From positions 1 to 6,160 of the forward strand of contig JACQEA010000250.1 in the NCBI GenBank assembly GCA_016200825.1: 6,160 nt of DNA, written 5' to 3'. Source of the DNA: Chloroflexota bacterium (GTDB lineage Bacteria; Chloroflexota; Anaerolineae; UBA4142). Below, one piece after another: positions 1-5,112 of the stretch. The stretch's first letter is position 1; every line of letters starts with the position of its first letter. Position numbers and translations under genes: made by a program. The notes under the pieces are model-generated. The model did not search any database. It saw only the letters and a program-made list of their open reading frames with translations, and had not been told where the DNA came from.

Positions 1-297
1 CGCGTGTCGAATCAACGCGATCAGCCGCGTCCGCGCGTCCGCGCGATTTTGTGCTTGCGTTCGATAGCGATGCGCGTCAATAACCAACACCCCTTCCGTA
101 TTGACACGTTTGCCCGCGAGTTTTATCAAACGCGCGCGCACTGGCGCGGGCAATGTTGAGTGTGAAATGGCGAAATAAAGTTGCACCGCGCTCGCGACCT
201 TGTTGACATTTTGTCCGCCGGGTCCAGACGCGCGAATAAATTCCTCATGAATCTCAGATTCGTTCAGCGCGATTCCATTTCCAATTTCAATAGACAT
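1..297 (-). CDS. arfB: Alternative ribosome-rescue factor ArfB (peptidyl-tRNA hydrolase, GGQ domain), C-terminus cut by window edge
   Basis: I translated the minus strand from ATG 297-295. The 99 visible residues begin MSIEIGNGIALNESEI and continue with IRASGPGGQNVNKVAS, so the catalytic GGQ falls at residues 27-29, where ArfB/YaeJ proteins carry it. The downstream GKRVNTEGVLVIDAHRYRTQ stretch and the AR/R-rich helix also fit the class-I release-factor catalytic fold without codon-recognition domains. In this family the GGQ loop hydrolyses peptidyl-tRNA on ribosomes stalled without a stop codon, and a basic C-terminal tail reads the empty mRNA channel. That tail (roughly the last 40 of about 140 residues) lies outside the window. 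The Shine-Dalgarno is weak (AAGA-like, 302-306 region). The gene lies downstream of sseA in the same orientation across a 195-bp gap. A full release factor (prfA/prfB) is unlikely because GGQ is so close to the N-terminus. Confidence 0.9.
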   Translation of the reverse strand, partial: MSIEIGNGIALNESEIHEEFIRASGPGGQNVNKVASAVQLYFAISHSTLPAPVRARLIKLAGKRVNTEGVLVIDAHRYRTQAQNRADARTRLIALIRHA

Positions 298-307
298 TTT
301 TCTTATC

Positions 308-357
308 AAAAACTATCCACGAAATACACTAGGGCGTGTATGCAAAATCTTCGTGGA
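308..357 (-). terminator. Possible terminator hairpin between sseA and arfB
   Basis: On the minus strand TCCACGAA (357-350) pairs perfectly with TTCGTGGA (323-316). Stacked inside it, ATACAC (341-336) pairs with GTGTAT (329-324) around a 6-nt loop, leaving an 8-nt bulge on the 5' side. TAG and then TTTTT (312-308) follow. This would end sseA transcription, or attenuate read-through, just before the arfB start. The stem is only moderately GC-rich and the U run is short, and the hairpin overlaps a MITE-like repeat, so it may be only repeat structure. Confidence 0.4.
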
Positions 358-436
358 GAATTCAAGGGCGTTTAGCAACAAGGTTTTTCAACGAAACCAG
401 AGGCAATAAACCTTTTTGCATAGACGCCCTAATTAT
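327..436. repeat. MITE-like inverted-repeat element in the arfB-sseA gap
   Basis: The arms 330-347 and 414-431 are inverted copies, 17 of 18 bp matching (TAGGGCGTGTATGCAAAA against the complement of TTTTGCATAGACGCCCTA), with 66 bp between them. A third, degenerate copy of the arm sits inside at 364-383 (AGGGCGTTTAGCAACAAGG), and AAGGTTT (380-386) pairs with AAACCTT (408-414). A 9-bp direct repeat, CACGAAATA, flanks the element at 318-326 and 437-445 and could be a target-site duplication, although it stands 3-5 bp outside the arms. No transposase or convincing ORF lies inside. It fills most of the gap between sseA and arfB. Confidence 0.55.
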
Positions 437-492
437 CACGAAATAATTTTTTACAGACTTTGCTTCCGTGTTTTTCGCGGTTGATGTTTCGA

Positions 493-1350
493 TTACGGTT
501 CTTCTCCAACCGCGAGCGGACATTCGGGATTGCGACTCCAATCGCTCCACGATCCTGCGTACAACAAAACATTTTCCATTCCCGCGAGATGCATCGCGAA
601 AATATTTTGACACGCGTTCACGCCGCTCCCGCAATAATGAACGACCGTTTGCGCGCGTCCCGCGCCGAGCGCGTCGAAACGCGCGCGTAAATCGGTCGCC
701 GGTTTGAATCGCAAATCATCTGCGCCGCGCAAATTTCCTGCGAGCGGCGCGTTGCGCGCGCCGGGAATGTGTCCCGCGCGCGCGTCAATCGGTTCGATCA
801 AGCCCGCGTAACGTTCCGCAAGCCGCGCGTCGAGTACAAGCGCGCGCGTGTCCGCGCGTAAATCATTCACGCGCGCTTGATCTACAACCCAGTCCGGGTG
901 TGGAGTTAATTCGATGCCACCGCGCGGCACGCGCGGAATTTCCGTTTGCACCGCGCGACCTTCCGCGATCCAACGCGTGATGCCACCATCCAACAACGAC
1001 ACGCGCGCGAAACCAAAATAACGCAACAGCCACCACAATCGCGCCGCCGTTCCGCCGCCGCTATCATCATACGCGATCACGTGCGTCTCCGCGCGAATTC
1101 CTGCGCGCGCGACCACTTCACCAAATTGTTCAATCGTCGGAAGTGGATGCCGACCAGGACCTTGGCCCGGTGGCGCAGACAAATCGCGATCGAGGTCAAA
1201 AAAAATCGCGCCGGGAATATGTCCGTTGAGATATTCAGCAGATCCATTTTTGTCTTTGCGCAAATACCAGCGCACATCCGCGATCCGAATTGTTTCATCG
1301 TTCAAATGTTGCGCGAGCCAATCGGTTGTGACGAGCGGCGGAATATTCAT
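493..1350 (-). CDS. sseA: 3-mercaptopyruvate sulfurtransferase (two-domain rhodanese family)
   Basis: The product is 285 aa with two rhodanese domains. Domain 1 (about residues 1-140) carries the family signature YLNGHIPGAIFFDLD (40-54) and lacks a catalytic cysteine: VIAYDDSGG (91-99) stands at that site, as expected for the inactive domain. Domain 2 carries RYAGLIEPIDARAGHIPGA (180-198) and the active loop C240-G-S-G-V-N-A246. CGSGV(T)A is the mercaptopyruvate type, while thiosulfate rhodaneses have CRKGVT; asparagine instead of threonine in the loop is a mild variant. The enzyme moves sulfur from 3-mercaptopyruvate to a thiol or cyanide acceptor in the cytoplasm. The frame stays open 85 codons upstream, but ATG 1350-1348 is the right start: AAGGAG lies just before it, family homology starts at MNIPPLVTTDWL, and the upstream codons run through a terminator-like structure. 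Substrate choice (mercaptopyruvate or thiosulfate) is inferred from the loop. Confidence 0.93.
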   Translation of the reverse strand: MNIPPLVTTDWLAQHLNDETIRIADVRWYLRKDKNGSAEYLNGHIPGAIFFDLDRDLSAPPGQGPGRHPLPTIEQFGEVVARAGIRAETHVIAYDDSGGGTAARLWWLLRYFGFARVSLLDGGITRWIAEGRAVQTEIPRVPRGGIELTPHPDWVVDQARVNDLRADTRALVLDARLAERYAGLIEPIDARAGHIPGARNAPLAGNLRGADDLRFKPATDLRARFDALGAGRAQTVVHYCGSGVNACQNIFAMHLAGMENVLLYAGSWSDWSRNPECPLAVGEEP

Positions 1351-1354
1351 CGCG

Positions 1355-1361
1355 TCTCCTT
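1355..1361 (-). promoter_or_regulatory. Strong ribosome binding site fixing the sseA start
   Basis: The minus strand reads AAGGAGA followed by CGCG and ATG, a near-ideal Shine-Dalgarno. It rules out the longer in-frame starts that reach 1605. Confidence 0.8.
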
Positions 1362-1369
1362 TGCGCCTC

Positions 1370-1411
1370 AAAAAAATCGCGCCGCAAAATGAAACGAGCC
1401 GACGCGGCGCG
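1370..1411 (-). terminator. Intrinsic terminator in the sseA leader (part of an attenuator)
   Basis: On the minus strand CGCGCCGC (1411-1404) pairs perfectly with GCGGCGCG (1385-1378) across an 18-nt loop. One A and then seven T (1376-1370) follow. This is the classic rho-independent pattern, but it stands about 20 nt upstream of the sseA start codon and just before its ribosome binding site, so it should control read-through into sseA. The loop contains the 3' arm of a competing hairpin. Confidence 0.65.
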
Positions 1412-1446
1412 GTCGGCTCAGTGGTGCCCCAAGCGACACTCCGACC
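1396..1446 (-). promoter_or_regulatory. Alternative stems of a candidate sseA leader attenuator or riboswitch
   Basis: Two stems compete upstream of the terminator. Stem A is GAGCCGAC (1419-1412) with GTCGGCTC (1403-1396), 8 perfect pairs; its 8-nt loop is exactly the 5' arm of the terminator. Stem P is GGTCGGAGTG (1446-1437) with CACT (1423-1420) and CCGACC (1416-1411), with GAG bulged out. Stem P destroys stem A and leaves the terminator almost intact. Stem A therefore acts as an antiterminator candidate and stem P as an anti-antiterminator. I could not match it to T-box, SAM, SAH or cobalamin consensus elements. Confidence 0.5.
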
Positions 1447-1452
1447 ATTCCA

Positions 1453-1480
1453 AGTATGCACGATTACAACGAAATTGCAA
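1453..1480 (-). promoter_or_regulatory. Weak candidate promoter for sseA
   Basis: The minus strand has TTGCAA (1480-1475), a 16-bp spacer and CATACT (1458-1453), each 4 of 6 to the sigma70 consensus. A start near 1446 would make the leader RNA begin at the first base of the outer attenuator stem, which gives the weak match some support. Confidence 0.3.
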
Positions 1481-1606
1481 TTCTTGATTTCAAACGTCTT
1501 CCCCACAGAGAAGCTAGTCGTTCGATGCGGTTGCTCCTGTACTTCTATCGTTACCCATCCCCTAAGATTCGCAAGCAATCTCATACCAATCTCGCAAAGC
1601 TTCAAC

Positions 1607-1618
1607 TTGACCTGTCAA
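1607..1618. promoter_or_regulatory. Dyad over the -35 box, candidate operator
   Basis: TTGAC-CT-GTCAA is a perfect inverted repeat with 5-bp arms that covers the whole -35 element. A direct repeat TCAACTT (1602-1608 and 1615-1621) overlaps it. The position suits repression of, or autoregulation by, the HTH protein encoded 63 bp downstream; the binding partner is inferred. Confidence 0.4.
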
Positions 1619-1635
1619 CTTACTTGCATTAATAT
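1607..1635 (+). promoter_or_regulatory. Candidate sigma70-type promoter for the regulator-hem operon
   Basis: TTGACC (1607-1612, 5 of 6 to the -35 consensus), a 17-bp spacer and TAATAT (1630-1635, 4 of 6 to the -10 consensus) predict a start near 1642 and a leader of about 39 nt before ATG 1681. It is the best promoter-like pair upstream of the plus-strand operon. Confidence 0.5.
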
Positions 1636-1680
1636 TGGCACAGCTTTCCACATCTTTACTAAATTTTACTAGGTTTTGCA

Positions 1681-2379
1681 ATGCCTCCAAACCTCGAAAC
1701 CGTAGAACAACGTTGGTTTACGCTGAGTGAAGCGAGTGAGCTCCTCGGAATCCATCCAACCACTCTGCGAGATTGGGCGGACTCGGGCAAAATTCCAGCT
1801 CTGCGGACGCCCGGTGGACATCGTCGCTTCGATGTGCGAGACCTTCAAGCATTTTTACAGCGTCGCCGAATTGGGTCGACCGGACGCGAGTTGACCGTTG
1901 CGGAGCGAAATCCGCTGGAAAATATCCGTCAACAATTCGGCTCGAATCAAATCGCGCGCCAACGTTGGTATCAACAACTTTCGGAAGAGCAACGCGCGAA
2001 AGACCGCGCGACGGGTCAGCGAATGCTGGGATTGTTGATTCAATACACGAGCCGCCATGAGAATGCCGATCATTTTCTTGAACAAGCGCGCGGGTTAGCG
2101 CGTGAGTACGGAAAGGACCTCGCCGAGGCGGAGTTCACGCCCTCGGGTCTCGTGCGCGCGTTTCTTTTCGTTCGCCGCGCGATTCTCAATGCCACGCATC
2201 AGCCCCAGGATGTTACTGCACTGAATGATGCGGAGAGCATGCGTCTCTATCAACGCATCAACAGTTTTATGGATGAAATGCTGCTCAGCACGCTCGATGC
2301 GTATGAGCAAGCGGGTGGCGGGAAAAAGCCGAAACACATTGGATTGAAAAAATCTCTCCGGACAAAACGCGGAAAATAA
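1681..2379 (+). CDS. MerR/BldC-like HTH regulator with helical C-terminal domain
   Basis: The product is 232 aa. Residues 13-62 form a MerR/excisionase-type DNA-binding domain: FTLSEASELLGIHPTTLRDW (HTH, 13-32), then a wing with TPGGHRRF (43-50) and the helix DLQAFLQRRR. This TPGGHRR wing is typical of BldC/MerR-like proteins. Residues of about 85-215 look all-helical (RMLGLLIQYTSRHENADHFL, then LVRAFLFVRRAILNA, then a final DEMLLSTLDAYE helix). That layout resembles the RsbRD N-terminal-type sensor domain, but I rate that match as only suggestive. No metal-binding cysteine cluster is visible: the protein has no cysteine. The tail (about 215-232) is very basic. ATG 1681 has only a weak AGG (1671-1673) upstream. 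hemA starts 31 bp after its stop on the same strand, so it is probably the first gene of the hem operon; control of heme synthesis is inferred from that position. Confidence 0.8.
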   Translation: MPPNLETVEQRWFTLSEASELLGIHPTTLRDWADSGKIPALRTPGGHRRFDVRDLQAFLQRRRIGSTGRELTVAERNPLENIRQQFGSNQIARQRWYQQLSEEQRAKDRATGQRMLGLLIQYTSRHENADHFLEQARGLAREYGKDLAEAEFTPSGLVRAFLFVRRAILNATHQPQDVTALNDAESMRLYQRINSFMDEMLLSTLDAYEQAGGGKKPKHIGLKKSLRTKRGK

Positions 2380-2400
2380 GTTGACGAACGACTTGATGTG

Positions 2401-2406
2401 AAGGAG
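2401..2406 (+). promoter_or_regulatory. Ribosome binding site supporting the GTG start of hemA
   Basis: AAGGAG stands 4 nt before GTG 2411-2413. It is the reason for choosing this non-ATG start over the in-frame ATG pair at residues 6-7, which would leave an over-long gap and cut into the first strand of the protein. Confidence 0.7.
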
Positions 2407-2410
2407 TTTT

Positions 2411-3778
2411 GTGAGTCATATCCTGATGATGGGACTGAATCATACGACCGCGCCTATCCAGATTCGCGAACAAGTCGCGTGCAAGTGCGATGAACTTGCT
2501 CAAATATTGCCTCGACTCATCTCTGCCGATTCCCATTCAGCCCTGACCGAAAGCGTCGTCCTCTCCACTTGCAATCGCATCGAAATCTACGCGGTCACAG
2601 ACGATCGCGTTCGCGGCGAGCAATCGTTGCGCGATTTTTTTGAATCGCGGCGCGAATTGATTTCCATTCCTCTAACTAATTCTCTTTACGCTCATCACGA
2701 CCGCGCTGCCGCGCAGCATCTTTTGGGTGTCGCCTGCGGATTGGATTCAATGATCCTCGGCGAGTTTGAAATCCTGGGTCAAGTGCGCGCGGCGTACGAA
2801 ATCGCCAACCAGCACAAAACGGCGGGCGCGATTCTGACCGCGCTTTTTCATCGCGCGATTCATTCAGGCAAACGCGCGCGCGCCGAAACTGGAATCGGGC
2901 GGGGCGCGGCTTCGGTTGCATCCGCCGCCGTTGCGCTCGCGCGGGAACAGATTGGCGACCTGACTGAAAAAAATATTCTCGTCATCGGCTCGGGCGAGAT
3001 GGGACAGCGCACCGCGCAAAATTTACGCGCCGATGGCGTGCGATCCCTTTATGTTGTCAATCGCACGTACGATCACGCGCTCAAAATCGCAAACGATCTC
3101 GGCGGTACCGCGCTACCCTTCGCCGATTTAGATGATGCACTGATCCAAGCCGATGTAGTCATCAGCGCGACGGGTGCGCGACATATCGTACTGGACGCTG
3201 CCACGATCACCCGCGCGATGTCAACGCGTCCAAACCGCGCGCTGTGCTTGATTGATATCGGCTTGCCGCGCGATATTGATCCGCGCGCGCGTGAGATTTC
3301 AAACGTTCGCTTGTTCGACCTCGATAATTTGAATCAAGTTGCCGAAGAAAATCGCGCGGAACGCGAAAAGTATATCGCGGAGGTTCGAGCAATTATCGAA
3401 CACGAGTTAGAAGAATTTTGGAACTGGCTTTTGGCGCGTCGCGCCGCGCCGACCATCACCGCGTTGCGAGAACGCGCCGAGGAAATTCGCGCCGCCGAAC
3501 TCGATAAGGCGCTACGCCGCTTGGGGCATCTTGAACTGAACGAACGTGACCGCAACGTGATCGCCGCGCTCTCTGCAAGCATCGTCAGCAAATTGCTTGC
3601 CGCGCCTACCGCGCATCTCAAAGAACGCGTTCAGAGCGGCGATGGGCAAGTGTATCTCGACACACTCCGCGAACTGTTCGAGTTATCGGATGAGCATGTA
3701 GGGGCGAAGCATTCGCACGATTCAGAAGCTCAAGAAATTGCTATCTCAATGCGGAATGATCTTCAACGAAAATCTTGA
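2411..3778 (+). CDS. hemA: Glutamyl-tRNA reductase
   Basis: The product is 455 aa, slightly long for the family. It reduces glutamyl-tRNA(Glu) to glutamate-1-semialdehyde with NADPH, the first committed step of the C5 pathway. The N-terminal catalytic domain shows GLNHTTAPIQIRE (8-20) and the STCNRIE motif with nucleophile C54. GLDSMILGEFEILGQVR (110-126) is the family signature, with E120 where Q or R is common. The NADPH-binding domain has GSGEMG (193-198) and NRT (217-219). The spinal helix and dimerisation domain follow (about 310-425). Translation starts at GTG 2411 behind AAGGAG. The last 26 residues (from V430, VGAKHS onward) are encoded by a dispersed inverted-repeat element, so the original protein probably ended near residue 429. 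The stop TGA 3776-3778 lies between the repeat arms. hemL follows 41 bp later. Confidence 0.97.
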   Translation: MSHILMMGLNHTTAPIQIREQVACKCDELAQILPRLISADSHSALTESVVLSTCNRIEIYAVTDDRVRGEQSLRDFFESRRELISIPLTNSLYAHHDRAAAQHLLGVACGLDSMILGEFEILGQVRAAYEIANQHKTAGAILTALFHRAIHSGKRARAETGIGRGAASVASAAVALAREQIGDLTEKNILVIGSGEMGQRTAQNLRADGVRSLYVVNRTYDHALKIANDLGGTALPFADLDDALIQADVVISATGARHIVLDAATITRAMSTRPNRALCLIDIGLPRDIDPRAREISNVRLFDLDNLNQVAEENRAEREKYIAEVRAIIEHELEEFWNWLLARRAAPTITALRERAEEIRAAELDKALRRLGHLELNERDRNVIAALSASIVSKLLAAPTAHLKERVQSGDGQVYLDTLRELFELSDEHVGAKHSHDSEAQEIAISMRNDLQRKS

Positions 3779-3801
3779 TCTGGCGAATGCTTCGCCCTTA
3801 C
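3698..3801. repeat. Dispersed palindromic repeat, copy 1, over the hemA 3' end
   Basis: The left arm GTAGGGGCGAAGCATTCGC (3698-3716) and the right arm (3783-3801) are inverted copies with 18 of 19 bp matching, separated by 66 bp. The left arm and most of the spacer are translated as the HemA tail; the right arm lies in the hemA-hemL gap and ends 18 bp before the hemL start. As RNA it could form a 19-bp stem. A second copy lies in hemC-hemD (6015-6117). The spacers of the two copies are not obviously alike. Confidence 0.85.
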
Positions 3802-3819
3802 AAACTCAACGGACTGTTG

Positions 3820-5112
3820 ATGCAAACTCAAATTTCCAAACACCTTTTTGAAACCGCGCAAAATATTTTTCCTGGCGGCGTGAATAGTCCCGTCCGCGCG
3901 TGGAAAAGTGTTGGCGGCGCGCCGCGCTTTATCGCGCGCGGCGCGGGCGCGAAAATTTTCGACGCGGATGGAAATGAATATCTCGACTACGTCGGCTCGT
4001 GGGGACCGTTGATTCTGGGTCACGCACATCCGCGCGTCGTCGCCGCGATTCAAGATGCCGCGACGCGCGGCACGAGTTACGGCGCGCCGTGCGAACTCGA
4101 AATTGAATTGGACAAACGAATTACGCAATCAATCCCTTCGATGGAAATGTTGCGTTTTGTTTCATCGGGCACCGAAGCGACGATGAGCGCGATTCGCCTC
4201 GCGCGCGCTTTCACGCATCGCGACAAAATTGTGAAATTCGACGGCGGCTATCACGGTCACGCCGATTTTCTGTTGGCAAAAGCGGGCTCGGGTGTTGCCA
4301 CTCTCGGCTTGCCTGATAGCGCGGGCGTGCCTGCAGCGATTGCCGCGACGACACTGATCGCGCCATATAACGATCTCGATTCGGTCGCGCGCCTTTTCGA
4401 TTCTCACCGCGACGAAATTGCGGCAGTCATTGTCGAACCGGTCGCGGGCAATATGGGCGTCGTTTCGCCGCAGAAAAATTTCCTTTCTGGCTTGCGCGAG
4501 ATGACGCGCGCGCACAATTCGCTTTTGATCTTCGACGAAGTGATCACAGGCTTTCGCGTCGCGTGGGGCGGCGCGCAATCGCTTTACAACATTCAACCCG
4601 ATCTGACGTGCCTCGGAAAAATTATCGGCGGCGGTTTACCCGTTGGCGCGTACGGCGGACGACGCGACATTATGCGACTCATTGCGCCACTCGGTCCCGT
4701 TTATCAAGCGGGGACGCTCTCGGGCAATCCGCTCGCGATGGCGGCTGGCATCGCGACGCTCGACGCGATTGCCGCGATCCCAAACGCATACGCGCAACTC
4801 GACGCGCGCGGCGCGCAACTCGAACAAGGTCTGTGCGATGGCGCGCGCGCGGCGAAAATTCCGCTGATCATCAATCGCGTCGGCTCAATGATGACCGTAT
4901 TCTTCACCGAATTACCAATTACCAATTACCAATTTGCAAAAACATCTGACATGCAACGATACGCAAAGTTCTTTCATGGAATGTTAGAGCGTGCCATTTA
5001 CCTCGCGCCATCCCAGTTCGAAGCGATGTTTATCTCCCTCGCACATACGGAACAAGATATTTTACGAACAGTGGAATCCGTAGATGACGCTCTAAAGACG
5101 TTGAACAAATGA
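3820..5112 (+). CDS. hemL: Glutamate-1-semialdehyde 2,1-aminomutase
   Basis: The product is 430 aa, the usual length, and is a PLP-dependent class-III aminotransferase-fold enzyme that converts glutamate-1-semialdehyde to 5-aminolevulinate. Visible motifs are PGGVNSPVRAWKSVGG (18-33), SSGTEA (115-120, PLP phosphate contact), the GGYHGH loop (142-147), DEVITGFR (239-246) and CLGKIIGGGLPVGAYGG (264-280), with PLP lysine K267. The frame is open back to TTG 3775 and has another ATG at 3787, but those 15 extra codons lie in the right arm of a repeat, and family homology begins at MQTQISKHLFETAQ, so I chose ATG 3820. No strong Shine-Dalgarno is visible there (CGGA, 3809-3812), so coupling to hemA translation is likely. 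A heptamer array encodes part of residues 364-372 (ELPITNYQF) without breaking the fold motif. The TGA overlaps the hemC ATG (ATGA). Confidence 0.97.
   Translation: MQTQISKHLFETAQNIFPGGVNSPVRAWKSVGGAPRFIARGAGAKIFDADGNEYLDYVGSWGPLILGHAHPRVVAAIQDAATRGTSYGAPCELEIELDKRITQSIPSMEMLRFVSSGTEATMSAIRLARAFTHRDKIVKFDGGYHGHADFLLAKAGSGVATLGLPDSAGVPAAIAATTLIAPYNDLDSVARLFDSHRDEIAAVIVEPVAGNMGVVSPQKNFLSGLREMTRAHNSLLIFDEVITGFRVAWGGAQSLYNIQPDLTCLGKIIGGGLPVGAYGGRRDIMRLIAPLGPVYQAGTLSGNPLAMAAGIATLDAIAAIPNAYAQLDARGAQLEQGLCDGARAAKIPLIINRVGSMMTVFFTELPITNYQFAKTSDMQRYAKFFHGMLERAIYLAPSQFEAMFISLAHTEQDILRTVESVDDALKTLNK
4910..4934 (+). repeat. Heptamer tandem array (AATTACC x3.6) inside hemL
   Basis: AATTACC occurs three times in direct tandem and is followed by AATT. 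In frame it encodes L-P-I-T-N-Y-Q. A P-x-T-N-Y motif is normal at this point of HemL, so the array may be synonymous drift toward, or conversion by, a repeat rather than an added segment. It resembles the heptamer array at the start of hemC. Confidence 0.7.

Larger units (their letters stand above)
1351..1680. other. Divergent intergenic region between sseA and the regulator gene
   Basis: These 330 bp hold no convincing gene. Open frames that cross it (for example the extension of sseA to 1605) lack start signals and family similarity. The left third is the sseA leader with its attenuator-like hairpins (1370-1446). A weak leftward promoter candidate lies at 1453-1480, and the rightward promoter with a dyad lies at 1607-1635. 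The stretch 1481-1600 contains short AT-rich dyads but nothing I can name. Its lower CGCG content compared with the genes fits non-coding DNA. Confidence 0.7.

Noticed and set aside
431..452. AATTAT-CACGAA-ATAATT hairpin followed by six T on the plus strand
   Set aside because: It looks like a weak terminator, but no plus-strand gene lies upstream of it, the stem is only A/T, and it sits at the edge of the MITE-like element.
1196..1384. A near-identical GGCGCGA plus T7/T8 plus GA segment occurs on the minus strand both in the sseA coding region (1197-1214) and in its leader terminator (1368-1384)
   Set aside because: The coding copy is explained by codons for G-A-I-F-F-D of the rhodanese motif, and it has no matching upstream stem arm. 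Chance in a GCGCG-rich, low-complexity context is enough.
1420..1446. T-box or cobalamin riboswitch before sseA, suggested by GGCACCACTGAG on the minus strand
   Set aside because: The conserved T-box UGGNACCGCG core and the B12-box are absent, so only an unclassified attenuator can be claimed.
1351..1605. 85-codon in-frame N-terminal extension of sseA
   Set aside because: It has no family similarity, lies before a strong ribosome binding site and runs through the attenuator-like hairpins.
330..3801. Equal 66-bp spacing between the arms of the intergenic element (330-431) and the hemA repeat (3698-3801)
   Set aside because: The arm sequences are unrelated beyond a GGGCG core, so the equal spacing is most likely coincidence rather than one family.
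3775..3819. Longer hemL start at TTG 3775 overlapping the hemA stop, or ATG 3787
   Set aside because: The added residues are the translation of the repeat's right arm, and HemL homology and length fit the start at 3820.
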